A stretch of 64,000 bases of DNA from Leptospira ryugenii. GTDB lineage: Bacteria; Spirochaetota; Leptospiria; Leptospirales; Leptospiraceae. Within the stretch, counting starts at the first letter, position 1. Each line of letters begins with the position of its first letter. Shown here piece by piece: positions 47,240 to 56,463 of the stretch. The stretch spans positions 97,514 to 161,513 of the forward strand of contig NZ_BFBB01000001.1 in NCBI RefSeq assembly GCF_003114855.1. The letters are read 5' to 3'. The notes under the pieces are model-generated. The model was not told the DNA's origin, searched no databases, and saw only the letters and a program-made list of their open reading frames with translations. Position numbers and translations under genes: made by a program.

Positions 47240-48060
47240 AGGAGTCTCCGTGCAGCGCGGTTTTGGATCACATTGATGGCAAACATGATTCCAAAGCTGA
47301 TGACTAACATAACAACTGCTATGCCAGTTGCTTTGCCGTATTCATATTGTTCTAGTTTCGTAACAATCAGTAATGGCAAAATCTCTGTTTTCCCAGGTAA
47401 ATTGCCGGAGATAAAGACAACACTTCCATACTCACCTATACCCCTTGCAAAAGCCATAGCCATTCCAGAAAGTAGGGAGGGCCACAACTCTGGTAGGATC
47501 ACTTTGTAGAATGTCGTAAAGGGAGTAGCACCTAAACACCTAGCACTTTCCTCTAGTTCTTTTGGCAAATCCTCGAGGACAGGTTGTACGGTGCGAACGA
47601 CAAAAGGAAAACCTATAAATACAAGGGCAATGATGATCCCAAGAGGGGTATAAGCAATTTTAATTCCCAAGGGGGCAAATATCTTTCCAATGGAGCCATT
47701 TTCAGCGTATATGGTTGTGAGTGCAATACCTGCGACTGCTGTTGGGAGGGTAAAAGGTAGGTCAACTAAAGTATCGATCCACTTTTTACCTGGAAAATCA
47801 TAACGAACGAGAACCCATACAAATAGAAAGCCTAAGAGTAGATTGATGACAGCTGCCACCGATCCTACAAAAAAACTCAAAGTGAGCGCAGAACGAAGTC
47901 TTTCCTCCAAAAACACATCGAGGATTACACTCAGTCCAGATTTTGCAGTCACCATAAATAAACCAGAGAGTGGAACTACCACCATTAAACTCAGATAAAA
48001 GCTAGTTAAGCCAAAACTGAGTCCAAAGTGAGTTTTTGAGTAAGGTCGAGTCTGCAGCAT
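47236..48060 (-). CDS. cysT: Sulfate ABC transporter permease
   Basis: 274 residues with six membrane helices. The EAA loop reads [20 protein letters not shown], and [20 protein letters not shown] marks the CysT/CysU type. It lies between sbp (five bases) and cysW (four-base overlap) in the minus-strand sulfate operon. Confidence 0.94.
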   Translation of the reverse strand: MLQTRPYSKTHFGLSFGLTSFYLSLMVVVPLSGLFMVTAKSGLSVILDVFLEERLRSALTLSFFVGSVAAVINLLLGFLFVWVLVRYDFPGKKWIDTLVDLPFTLPTAVAGIALTTIYAENGSIGKIFAPLGIKIAYTPLGIIIALVFIGFPFVVRTVQPVLEDLPKELEESARCLGATPFTTFYKVILPELWPSLLSGMAMAFARGIGEYGSVVFISGNLPGKTEILPLLIVTKLEQYEYGKATGIAVVMLVISFGIMFAINVIQNRAARRLL

Positions 48061-48065
48061 TGCAC

Positions 48066-49079
48066 TTATTTTTTGGTGTAAATTTGATCAAAAACCCCAC
48101 CATCTGCAAAGTGCTTTTTGTGAGCTTCTTCCCAACTTCCCTCGATATCAGTGATACTAAATGTATTGATTTTTGGAAAATCTGCCTCAAATTGTTTCAT
48201 CACTTTTTTATCCGTTGGGCGAAAGTTATGTTTTGCGATGATATTTTGTGCCTCAGGAGTGTAGAGGTAACTAAGGTAAGCTTTTGCAAGTTCTGTTGTT
48301 CCTTTTTTGTCAGTGTTACCTTTTACAATAGCAACCGGTGTTTCCGCTAAGATACTTTCTTCAGGGTATATGATTTGAAAGGAACCATCCCCATTTTTGG
48401 CACTTTCCTCCAAGGCTAACTTCGCTTCATTTTCCCAAGTAATGAGCACATCACCTAGTCCACGTTTTACGAAAGTAGTTGTTGAGCCACGTGCGCCTGT
48501 ATCTAGAACGAGAGTATTCTCAAAAATTTTCTGAATAAAAGCCGTTGCTTTTTCTTCAGATTTCCATTTTCTTTTAGCAAAACCATAGGCAGCAAGGTAA
48601 TTCCAGCGGGCACCACCGGAAGTCTTTGGATTCGGAGTGATGACTCCAATTCCATCCTTACTCAAATCCTCCCATCCTTTGATTTTTTTGGGATTGGACT
48701 TTCTAACCAAAAAAACGATGGTTGAGTAGTAAGGAACGGAACGATTCGGAAATTGTGTTTGCCAGTTTTTTTCAATTAAATTTGAGATTTTGGCAATGCT
48801 ATCTATATCGTATGACAAGGCTAAGGTGACTACATCCGCTTTCAATCCATCAATGACAGCCCTTGCTTGTTTGCCAGAACCACCATGGCTTTGTTGGATC
48901 GTGAGTTCCGTTTTTCCTTTTTGGCTCTGGGTGAACTTCAGGTTGATTTCCTCATATAGCTCACGGGTTGGATCAAAGGAGACATTCAAGAGTTCTGTTT
49001 CTGCAAATATAGCGATGGTACAAAAAAAGACAAATAACGCTAAGAACCGGCGAAAATTGCTAAATTTCTTGGATTTCAT
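48066..49079 (-). CDS. sbp: Periplasmic sulfate-binding protein
   Basis: About 337 residues with a signal peptide (about 1-28). The mature protein starts [19 protein letters not shown], the hallmark of sulfate-binding proteins, and contains [29 protein letters not shown] and [16 protein letters not shown], which surround the anion. ATG at 49079 is preceded by GAGAG at ten bases; a GTG at 49088 is an alternative. It is the first gene of the uptake/activation operon and lies 38 bases downstream of sulfur element copy 2. Confidence 0.95.
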   Translation of the reverse strand: MKSKKFSNFRRFLALFVFFCTIAIFAETELLNVSFDPTRELYEEINLKFTQSQKGKTELTIQQSHGGSGKQARAVIDGLKADVVTLALSYDIDSIAKISNLIEKNWQTQFPNRSVPYYSTIVFLVRKSNPKKIKGWEDLSKDGIGVITPNPKTSGGARWNYLAAYGFAKRKWKSEEKATAFIQKIFENTLVLDTGARGSTTTFVKRGLGDVLITWENEAKLALEESAKNGDGSFQIIYPEESILAETPVAIVKGNTDKKGTTELAKAYLSYLYTPEAQNIIAKHNFRPTDKKVMKQFEADFPKINTFSITDIEGSWEEAHKKHFADGGVFDQIYTKK

Positions 49080-49116
49080 GACATTCACACTCTCTTAAAA
49101 TACAATAAATCGAAGA

Positions 49117-49138
49117 GAATGTTCAATTTATTGGATAT
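49117..49138. promoter_or_regulatory. Sulfur element copy 2 (upstream of sbp)
   Basis: The 22-bp sequence begins GAATGTTCAAT and ends GGATAT, matching 20/22 bases of the copy at 36961-36982. On the minus strand it contains TTGAAC, which with TATTTT 18 bases later makes a plausible promoter for sbp. The similarity to the cobA side continues past the box with one gap (ATTTAT in both). The likely role is sulfur-dependent control of the operon. Confidence 0.6.
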
Positions 49139-49149
49139 TTGGTCCAATA
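49129..49149. promoter_or_regulatory. Inverted repeat overlapping sulfur element copy 2
   Basis: TATTGGA (49129-49135) and TCCAATA (49143-49149) are exact complements separated by seven bases. The left arm is shared with the sulfur element, so the site may bind a second dimer of the same regulator. This second arm is missing next to the cobA/cysJ copy. Nothing else recognisable is seen in the 49089-49296 intergenic region. Confidence 0.5.
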
Positions 49150-49296
49150 TTTAAGCCTCTCGGTGCTCTGTCAAGGTCTTATTTCCTCTGGCTCTGTTTA
49201 TTTTTAGCAAGGTGACATAGTGCTAAAAAGGAAGAAGATAATTGTCTCAAGGAATCTTTCAGAAGTTCGATCCTAAGTCTGTAAGGAGAGAATACT

Positions 49297-50934
49297 ATGA
49301 ACGTCAATAAGGATAAAATTTCATTCCCTCAATTCTCTCTAGTTGAGTCAAAGGTTGCCAACCAACTCACAAACAATCCAGCAGAGGCAACTAACAAAAG
49401 TTTTTTTGATATTTTGCAGAGCTCTCATTTAGCGGATGTTCCAAATAAACTGCAAGAGAAAGGTTTTTTTGAAACGGAGTCCAAGCACCAAACTATTCCC
49501 GATGAAAAAATAGAGTCCCAAGCATCGGAAGAAAGAGTAGAAAACGATTTTGAAATGATTGATGCAGAGGAATCTTCAGACGAGCGAGACATTGATCAGT
49601 CTTCCTCTGTTCCAAAAATAGACCTGAGCAATAACATAAGTTATTTTGAATTTGCCTTACAAAAGCAACATAAGGATTCACATTCCAAAGAGAGTGAAGA
49701 TTCTCTACCCAAAGGCAAACTATTCCATGCAAAGCTTATTGAATATCCAGTATCAAATAAAGAACAAAATAACTTTGTTGAAGAAGCAAAGAAAATGGTC
49801 GATCGTTTCTTGAAAAAAGAAACTCCTAGGCCATCCGCGCAAAGCAACCAGCCAAAACTTGAAGTCAGAGAAACCATCTCTAAAGAAACCTTAGCAAAAT
49901 CTGCCCCAAAAGAGATTGGCCTTGAGAAAATTCAAAATGAACCAAAAGTAATACCGTTTCCAATCGTTTCGAAAACAGAAAATGTTTCACGTAAAAAGGA
50001 TATCCAAAACGATACCAAACCATCGCTCATCCACCAAAGCAAAGAGCTTCCAAAGGCGGACACAGAGCCAAAAGATATCAATGCACCAAAACTTCGAAAT
50101 GAAAATAAAGAGGCACTTGAAGCTGAGAGAAAAATCTCAATTCGCAAACGGGGCAATGCACAAAACAGCGAAGATAGAATTACTGAGAAAGACTCCGTAG
50201 AAAACAAAAGTGAAAGCCTTGGGCTTTCTCTTCGAACTAAAACTGTCAGAGAGAAAGATCAGTATAGACTGAAACCGGAGGGAGTAGTTCAACAAGAAGG
50301 CTCCAAAAACCAAAGAGAAAGCATAGGAATCTCTCTCAGTCAAGTATCACAGACAATGGGAAAGGAAGAATCCTCAAACCAGAATGGGCAAGGATCTACA
50401 TTTTCCCAGAGAGAACAAAATTCTTTCGCGCAAGAATTGAAACAATTAACTAAGCAGTCTGACAGCACAAAACCGGAAAATGTTAAAACTCCAAGTCGTC
50501 CTGAACTGCAGCGAAATTTGGAAGATCTCGTCAAACAGGCAAAATTTGATATTGTCCAAAATGGAAAATCCACAGCAGAAATTGTGATGAATCCTCGTGA
50601 ATATGGAAGATTGACTCTCAAAGTAAGCGTAGAAGGTGACCAAGTAGAAGGTCGGATTTTGGTAGAAACAGAAGAATTAAAACAAATGTTAAACTCTGAG
50701 ATTTCTAAATTAAAAGAAAATTTAAAAGAGAATGGTTTACAGTTGGGATCTTTGTTAGTTGATGTTTGGGAAGATTCTTCTTCCAGATTCTCTGGTGGAA
50801 AACAGAGTAAAGATTTTCAAGAATACAAGGATATGCTTGAGTCGGCAGCATATCGCACATCTTCTCCAGAAAACTCAGATACAATCCTCTTGAATGAAAC
50901 CAAAATACAAAAAGGTTACGAATTTTTCGCCTAA
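49297..50934 (+). CDS. fliK: Flagellar hook-length control protein
   Basis: 545 residues. The first 380 are low complexity (Lys, Glu, Ser, Asn and Gln rich), as expected of the stretched ruler region. The C-terminal substrate-specificity domain is clear (about 405-500: LVKQAKFDIVQNGKSTAEIVMNPREYGRLTLKV in two pieces, with LNSEISKLKENLKENG). It measures hook length and switches the export apparatus to filament proteins. AAGGAGAG precedes the ATG. flgD and flgE follow in the same operon. Confidence 0.88.
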   Translation: MNVNKDKISFPQFSLVESKVANQLTNNPAEATNKSFFDILQSSHLADVPNKLQEKGFFETESKHQTIPDEKIESQASEERVENDFEMIDAEESSDERDIDQSSSVPKIDLSNNISYFEFALQKQHKDSHSKESEDSLPKGKLFHAKLIEYPVSNKEQNNFVEEAKKMVDRFLKKETPRPSAQSNQPKLEVRETISKETLAKSAPKEIGLEKIQNEPKVIPFPIVSKTENVSRKKDIQNDTKPSLIHQSKELPKADTEPKDINAPKLRNENKEALEAERKISIRKRGNAQNSEDRITEKDSVENKSESLGLSLRTKTVREKDQYRLKPEGVVQQEGSKNQRESIGISLSQVSQTMGKEESSNQNGQGSTFSQREQNSFAQELKQLTKQSDSTKPENVKTPSRPELQRNLEDLVKQAKFDIVQNGKSTAEIVMNPREYGRLTLKVSVEGDQVEGRILVETEELKQMLNSEISKLKENLKENGLQLGSLLVDVWEDSSSRFSGGKQSKDFQEYKDMLESAAYRTSSPENSDTILLNETKIQKGYEFFA

Positions 50935-50943
50935 GGAAAACAT

Positions 50944-51540
50944 ATGCCAGATTCAATACAAGATCTATCCAGCCAAAACGCAATCAGAAGTCGTTACCTT
51001 GATACAGAGAAGACATTCAATATTCGTAAGCATTTAGACCAAATGGATAAAGAAGAAAAGAGTGGTTTAAAGGGAATTGAAATTCGTGAAAAACAAAAAG
51101 AGTTGGGCAAAGATGACTTTTTAAAACTTTTGCTGACTCAATTATCTCACCAAGACCCTACCAATCCCGTTCAGGACAAAGATTTTATCGCTCAAATGGC
51201 GCAGTTTAGCTCGCTTGAGCAGATGAAAAATATCTCTTCTGGCATACAAAGAATGGAATCAAAACAAAGTTATTCGGTGGTAGGTAAGATGGTTTCCGGA
51301 CCAGATTTAGTTACAGGTGAAGACGTTACTGGAATTGCAGGTGCGATCATGTTTGACAATGAAGGTAAAACTTATGTTAGAGTTAATGGACGTATGTTGG
51401 ATGTAACTAAATTAAACTTAATATCGGATCCAGAGCTATTAAAAATGCAACAAGCGGAAATGAGAACCCAACCAGCTCTGCCCTTACAACAAGCAGTGCC
51501 AAATAATACGATAAGTAAACAAGAAGCATATAAGGAATAA
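50944..51540 (+). CDS. flgD: Flagellar hook capping/assembly protein
   Basis: 198 residues. The FlgD core motif ([20 protein letters not shown], then [15 protein letters not shown]) is at about residues 57-100, followed by a Tudor-like region. It caps the growing hook and permits FlgE polymerisation. It lies nine bases after fliK. The basic N-terminal extension (about 55 residues) is a little longer than in E. coli. Confidence 0.95.
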   Translation: MPDSIQDLSSQNAIRSRYLDTEKTFNIRKHLDQMDKEEKSGLKGIEIREKQKELGKDDFLKLLLTQLSHQDPTNPVQDKDFIAQMAQFSSLEQMKNISSGIQRMESKQSYSVVGKMVSGPDLVTGEDVTGIAGAIMFDNEGKTYVRVNGRMLDVTKLNLISDPELLKMQQAEMRTQPALPLQQAVPNNTISKQEAYKE

Positions 51541-51577
51541 TTTAAAAAGGTCGATATAAAAAAAGAGGGATAAATTT

Positions 51578-52972
51578 ATGATGAGATCACTATACTCCGG
51601 AGTATCCGGTTTAAAAAACCACCAAGTTCGAATGGATGTAATTGGTAACAATATTTCTAACGTTAACACCCATGGATTCAAAACGGAAAGAGTTACCTTT
51701 CAAGACATGATCTCTCAAGAGTTACAAGGTGCCTCGGAACCAAAAGAAAACATTGGAGGAACGAACCCAAAACAAGTAGGACTCGGTTCACTCATTGCTG
51801 CTATCGACAAAATTATGACCCAAGGCGCCCTCCAAACAACAGGAAAAAATACGGATATTGCGATCTCCGGGGAAGGTTTCTTCATAGTCAAAGACGGTGA
51901 CAAATCTTTTTATACTCGTGCCGGTGCATTCAACGTAGACAAGAATGGTTATTACGTAAATCCTGCAAATGGCTTAAAAGTCCAAGGTTGGAATTCTCGA
52001 CTGGATGATACAGGAAATAAATACATCAATTCTGCAGGTTCGATTGAAGACATCGTTATCCCTCTTTATTCAAAAGAGCCTGCGCGTGCTACTCAAAATG
52101 TTGACTTCCAATCCAACTTAAATGCAAGCGTAGCAGCCGTTCCCCCAGATGCTACCGAGGAAGATATCAAACGTTATATCAATGATCCAGATCCAAGACA
52201 GAGGAGAGGCCATGTAACAAGCATCAATGTCTATGATGAACAAGGTAATACTCGTCAGTTGGGTGTAGAATTTTATAAAGTTCGAGACAATGTTTGGAAA
52301 ATGCGAATGAACCTCGAAGAGGGAAGTCAACTTTCCGTGGATGTTGTAGGCACTGGTGGAGAAAATACACAAGTTTCTGGAAATACAGAACTAGAAGTTT
52401 CCTTTACACCTGATGGAAAGATTATCTCTGTTTCCGACGGAGTGGATTCTCAAACGACTGGAAAACTTCAGGCAAAAGTTTCCTTCCGTCTTCCCGGTAA
52501 CCCTACCCAACAAACTTTTAGTTTGAATTTAGGTGAAGCAGGACTTGTGGGTGGCATCACTCAGTTCTCTTCTGATTTTACTACCAAAGCGGTCAAACAA
52601 GATGGATACGCGATGGGTTATATGGAATCTTTTTCCATAGACAATACGGGAACCATTACAGGAGTTTTTTCCAATGGTGTTCGCCAGCCTTTAGCAAGGA
52701 TCGCTCTTGCCAATTTTACAAACCCTGCGGGACTTAATAAAGAGGGCGATACGATGTATAGCTTTTCTATGAACTCGGGGGAAGCAAATATAGGCGAGGC
52801 TGGTTCGCAAGGAAGAGGAAAGATCAACGCTGGGCTTTTAGAAATGTCAAACGTTGACCTGTCCGATCAGTTTACCGATATGATTGTGACGCAAAGAGGG
52901 TTCCAGGCCAACTCAAGAACCATCGTAACCTCAGACCAAATGATCCAAGAAGTTCTAGGATTGAAACGATAA
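51578..52972 (+). CDS. flgE: Flagellar hook protein
   Basis: 464 residues forming the hook of the periplasmic flagellum. The N-terminal rod-type motif ([20 protein letters not shown] then [11 protein letters not shown]), the middle hook domain and the C-terminal motif ([20 protein letters not shown]) are all present. It contains no cysteine. Serine 179 occupies the position of the spirochaetal cross-linking cysteine, and K148 and K166 match lysines reported to form lysinoalanine in Leptospira, while K145 is replaced by threonine. A strong terminator follows the gene. Confidence 0.96.
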   Translation: MMRSLYSGVSGLKNHQVRMDVIGNNISNVNTHGFKTERVTFQDMISQELQGASEPKENIGGTNPKQVGLGSLIAAIDKIMTQGALQTTGKNTDIAISGEGFFIVKDGDKSFYTRAGAFNVDKNGYYVNPANGLKVQGWNSRLDDTGNKYINSAGSIEDIVIPLYSKEPARATQNVDFQSNLNASVAAVPPDATEEDIKRYINDPDPRQRRGHVTSINVYDEQGNTRQLGVEFYKVRDNVWKMRMNLEEGSQLSVDVVGTGGENTQVSGNTELEVSFTPDGKIISVSDGVDSQTTGKLQAKVSFRLPGNPTQQTFSLNLGEAGLVGGITQFSSDFTTKAVKQDGYAMGYMESFSIDNTGTITGVFSNGVRQPLARIALANFTNPAGLNKEGDTMYSFSMNSGEANIGEAGSQGRGKINAGLLEMSNVDLSDQFTDMIVTQRGFQANSRTIVTSDQMIQEVLGLKR

Positions 52973-52975
52973 ACT

Positions 52976-52998
52976 TGGGGGGCTTTCCCCCATTTTTT
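52976..52998 (+). terminator. Rho-independent terminator of fliK-flgD-flgE
   Basis: TGGGGG pairs with CCCCCA around a five-base loop and is followed by six T, just after the flgE stop. It ends the hook operon. Confidence 0.9.
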
Positions 52999-53063
52999 CC
53001 TTGAGTTTTGCAAAATTCTAGAGATATTGGGTAAATCTTTATCTTTAGAATTCGCAAACATCC

Positions 53064-55400
53064 TTGTCCTCTTTTCAAAAAAATACCCTTCTTACGCTGA
53101 TTTTCCTTTCAGCAATCGCATATCCTCCGTTATACTATACAATCCAGGAGATGGTTCGAAAAGAATCCCTTCCTAAAACATACAATGCGCCTTGGAGAAT
53201 GCCCAAAATTTACCTCAAGGCAGTAAGCATATCAAAACAACATAGCGTGGATGAGCTCGCCCTGCGGCAATTACTGGCCTATGAATGGCAATCTATGTCG
53301 GGTATCGTTTACCTTTCAGAGGTAGATGCATCCAAAGCTACCTTGGTTTTGGATTTTGATTTAGAACAAGATGAATCAAAGATTTCCATCACTCCAAAAA
53401 TAGAATACCCGAACGAAAAAAAGTCTTACAAAGGTGAGATACTGAGCATGCCCTGGTCAGAGTATGGAAAGATGGCAAAACGATTGACTTATGCCTATCT
53501 AAAACTCATAGCTGAAAAAAATCGACTCCATAGGTATTTATATTCTGAGCCTGTTTACCACCCACAAAAGGAAGAATGGGACCAGGACATTTTGTCCCAA
53601 TCCGAAGCTATGGTTTACCGATCCTTGGCTTCCAAACAAATGAGTAGAGAGGAGAAACTCTCTCGCTATGCAGCCTTAGTCAGTGGCCGTCCAAAATTTT
53701 TACTCTTCCGGTATGAATCTCTCTTAGAGGTCTTGTCAGGCAATCGGTCCTCCGAAAAAGAGATTTGGAAAGAGTGGCTTTCTTTAGACCCAAAAGATTC
53801 AATTTTTTCTTACCTCTTAGCTGAGTCTCTCGCAGATAGTGCGAAGAAAAAGGGAGACTATGAACTGGCGAATGAATTCTATCTTCAAGTGAAAAAACAG
53901 AGAGAAACTCTAGGTCATATATATTCGCCTAATTATGCATTTGCGATGTCCGAGTTAGGTGGTTTTTACCAGAGAACAAATCAAGATAGCGCCCTATACC
54001 ATCTCAATACCGCCAAACTGATCTATGAGGCAATGGGCATGGAAACTTCACTGCCATACATTAAGAATCAGATTCGCTATAGTGCCTTACTTTCCAGTAT
54101 AGGTCAGAAAGAGTTAGCTTTGAATGAAATGTTTTCTCTAGAGACAAGGATATCTTTGTTAGCCGAGAAAGAAAGGGCACTTTTTTATTATAATTTAGCC
54201 AGATTAGAATACGAAATGCAGGTTTATGAGTCCAGCCTTCAATACTTAAAAAAAGCAAAGGATGAACTCAAACAAATTGCATGGATCAATACTGATTTGC
54301 ATTTTACGATTATGAATTTAGCGGCGGCTTCCTACTTCTCTTTGGGAAAAGTAAATAAGGCTGAAGAAATTTGGCTCGATTTGGTCCAATCAAAAAATAT
54401 TTTTTCCATTGAAACCAGGCCTTTCTTTCGAAAGATTCACTACAATTTAGCGCGTCTCTATGTTTTGAGGGGTGCTAAAGATTTGGCGGATACTTATTAC
54501 AAAGTGTATACTCGTTTAACACCATACTCCGAAATCCGAGATCTTAGCAATAGCGAGCGTTTGGAATTGGAAACCTTTCTATTTCCAGAAATGATCAATC
54601 AAAATGATAGCAGTCTATTGACAGATTGGGAAAAAGAAACCATCAAGTCGTATACGGGAAGATATGTCTTTCAATCTCAAGATGATGAAAAAAGGGCTCG
54701 TACCTACCAAGATCGACTGGAAGATTCAAATCTACTATTATCAGATTTGATTGATTCCCAAAAGGAAAATCATCCCACCTTATTAAAGTTAAAGAATAGT
54801 CTTTTTGCAAAGAAAAAATCTTATGAAAAAGGTGAGAATATTCTATTTTTTGATATAGGCCCAGCATTAAATAATTTAGAGGCTCCTGCCATAACTTCTC
54901 AATCGGTTGCCTATCATTTCCCAAAAATGGACGTTGTACTTTGGGAATTGCCATCGGAGGTTGAGCTTTTCCATAAGAATGTCAGTGATGAGAAGAAAGA
55001 AAAATTGTACTCTTTTTCTAACCTACGAATCTTGTCCGCGAACGGTGTGGCAAAGCCGGAAACTACCTTGGAAGATCATAAGAATTGGGTTTTATTAAAT
55101 CGGTCCATTCCAAAATGGAAAGACAAAACAATCATTTTACGGGCTGCTAACTCCATTGATATCTATGAAACTTTTGATGCCATATATCCTCATCTATTGC
55201 ACTTGGCCGAATACTTCAAAGAAAATCCAGTTATCTATTTCTTTAACCGAAGTATCCTCTTAAAAAAGGCAAACTCAAGCCAATTTATGATCATTGGATA
55301 CCAGTCTGTCCGAGGCTTTCACCATAATTACCAAAGCTTAGATCGGAATGGTGAACCACCTTATACTTTGTTTCAATATCCTTGGGAGGAATTTGAATGA
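53064..55400 (+). CDS. TPR protein with N-terminal anchor and methyltransferase-like C-terminus
   Basis: 778 residues. A membrane anchor (NTLLTLIFLSAIAYPPLYY, about 7-25) is followed by a long helical TPR region (about 180-510; examples DYELANEFYLQVKKQRETLG and VNKAEEIWLDLVQ). The C-terminal part (about 585-778) looks like a Rossmann methyltransferase: NILFFDIGPALNNLE as motif I and MDVVLWELPSEVELF as the acidic strand. The classic GxGxG is degenerate. I assign no substrate. The start is TTG at 53064 with no good ribosome binding site. A membrane protein overlaps the 3' end by four bases and is probably its partner. Confidence 0.72.
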   Translation: MSSFQKNTLLTLIFLSAIAYPPLYYTIQEMVRKESLPKTYNAPWRMPKIYLKAVSISKQHSVDELALRQLLAYEWQSMSGIVYLSEVDASKATLVLDFDLEQDESKISITPKIEYPNEKKSYKGEILSMPWSEYGKMAKRLTYAYLKLIAEKNRLHRYLYSEPVYHPQKEEWDQDILSQSEAMVYRSLASKQMSREEKLSRYAALVSGRPKFLLFRYESLLEVLSGNRSSEKEIWKEWLSLDPKDSIFSYLLAESLADSAKKKGDYELANEFYLQVKKQRETLGHIYSPNYAFAMSELGGFYQRTNQDSALYHLNTAKLIYEAMGMETSLPYIKNQIRYSALLSSIGQKELALNEMFSLETRISLLAEKERALFYYNLARLEYEMQVYESSLQYLKKAKDELKQIAWINTDLHFTIMNLAAASYFSLGKVNKAEEIWLDLVQSKNIFSIETRPFFRKIHYNLARLYVLRGAKDLADTYYKVYTRLTPYSEIRDLSNSERLELETFLFPEMINQNDSSLLTDWEKETIKSYTGRYVFQSQDDEKRARTYQDRLEDSNLLLSDLIDSQKENHPTLLKLKNSLFAKKKSYEKGENILFFDIGPALNNLEAPAITSQSVAYHFPKMDVVLWELPSEVELFHKNVSDEKKEKLYSFSNLRILSANGVAKPETTLEDHKNWVLLNRSIPKWKDKTIILRAANSIDIYETFDAIYPHLLHLAEYFKENPVIYFFNRSILLKKANSSQFMIIGYQSVRGFHHNYQSLDRNGEPPYTLFQYPWEEFE

Positions 55401-56413
55401 CTAGGCCTGTTTTTATTTCCTCCGATTTCCAAGTTCTTCTCTTAATTAGTACGATCGTTTCCCTCATTGCAGTGATTGCATGTTGTTATCGCAAAGAAGA
55501 CTGGCTCTCTTTGGTCTATCCCATTGGTTTTTTTTATTCCTTCTCCTATCTACTGCGACTTTCGAATCAAATTCTAGAAATTCCGTTTTCTTACTTTCTC
55601 TCAGAATCTGATTTCCAATTTTGGGCGCAGTCTTCGGTTTTCCTTATATTTGCATTGATCGCCTTACATCGATTTTTTGGAATTCTCTCTTCCATTCTAT
55701 TTGCTTTTTTCATTAGTGTCTGTGCTGCTCTCTTATTTCCTCTTTTATCTTATTTCTGTTTTGAATCTCAGCCCATTTGGCAAGTCTATGACCAGGGGCA
55801 ATGGATCTATCTTCTCATATTTACGGGAGCAGCAGTTTGGACATCGGAAATGTTCCTTCCCAAATCAATTGAACCTGAAGATTCCAAGAGCCCTAGATTC
55901 CTTGCACTTCTATTCTTCGCCTTACCGATAGCACTTTTTTCCGCGTTTCCAAAACCTTGGGATGCTGACTATTTTTCTCTTCAAAGCAAAGGGTTTTATC
56001 TAAGTATGCTCAGTCTCTTTGTATTTCAGCTTCGCCTAGCATTGCCTAAAGAAGCTTCGTTCTCTTACATGTTTCCCATACTTTGGCCTTTGAGTTTTTG
56101 GACAGTGAGGTATGAGAGCTCCATGCTTTTATTGTTTCCCTTGGTCTTTGGGTTTTCCTTCCTCTTTCCTTTTTTAGCTTTGTGGTTACAAACGCGACAT
56201 TGGAGGCAACTCTCTGCAGAATTGGTTTCGGCTCTATTGGTATCTGCTGCCATTTCTGTTTATCTGCCTTTTTTACTCTCACCAGAGTCGGAGTGGAACC
56301 ATTCTCCCTATGTAATGTTTGGTGTTCAAACATTGTATCTCTTATCTAATTTTTTGGTTGGTTCAATTTTTGTTGCAACTATGCTTTTTTTTCAGCCAAG
56401 GAAAAGGCCATAA
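55397..56413 (+). CDS. Polytopic membrane protein, hypothetical
   Basis: 338 residues with about nine hydrophobic segments, aromatic rich, and no recognised transporter or enzyme motif. Only short charged loops separate the helices. Its start overlaps the TPR protein's stop by four bases, so translation is coupled and the two are likely to act together in the membrane. I could not identify a family. Confidence 0.72.
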   Translation: MTRPVFISSDFQVLLLISTIVSLIAVIACCYRKEDWLSLVYPIGFFYSFSYLLRLSNQILEIPFSYFLSESDFQFWAQSSVFLIFALIALHRFFGILSSILFAFFISVCAALLFPLLSYFCFESQPIWQVYDQGQWIYLLIFTGAAVWTSEMFLPKSIEPEDSKSPRFLALLFFALPIALFSAFPKPWDADYFSLQSKGFYLSMLSLFVFQLRLALPKEASFSYMFPILWPLSFWTVRYESSMLLLFPLVFGFSFLFPFLALWLQTRHWRQLSAELVSALLVSAAISVYLPFLLSPESEWNHSPYVMFGVQTLYLLSNFLVGSIFVATMLFFQPRKRP

Positions 56414-56463
56414 AATTTCAGAAAAGGTTGGACAAGGCAAAAAACCTAGTCGATACATAAAGT

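Noticed and set aside
49180..49215. Sigma-54 promoter for fliK (TGGCTC segment)
   Set aside because: The -12 GC pair is missing at the required spacing.
49900..50450. Repeat-like low-complexity region in fliK as a DNA repeat
   Set aside because: It is compositional bias of the FliK ruler, not a tandem nucleotide repeat.
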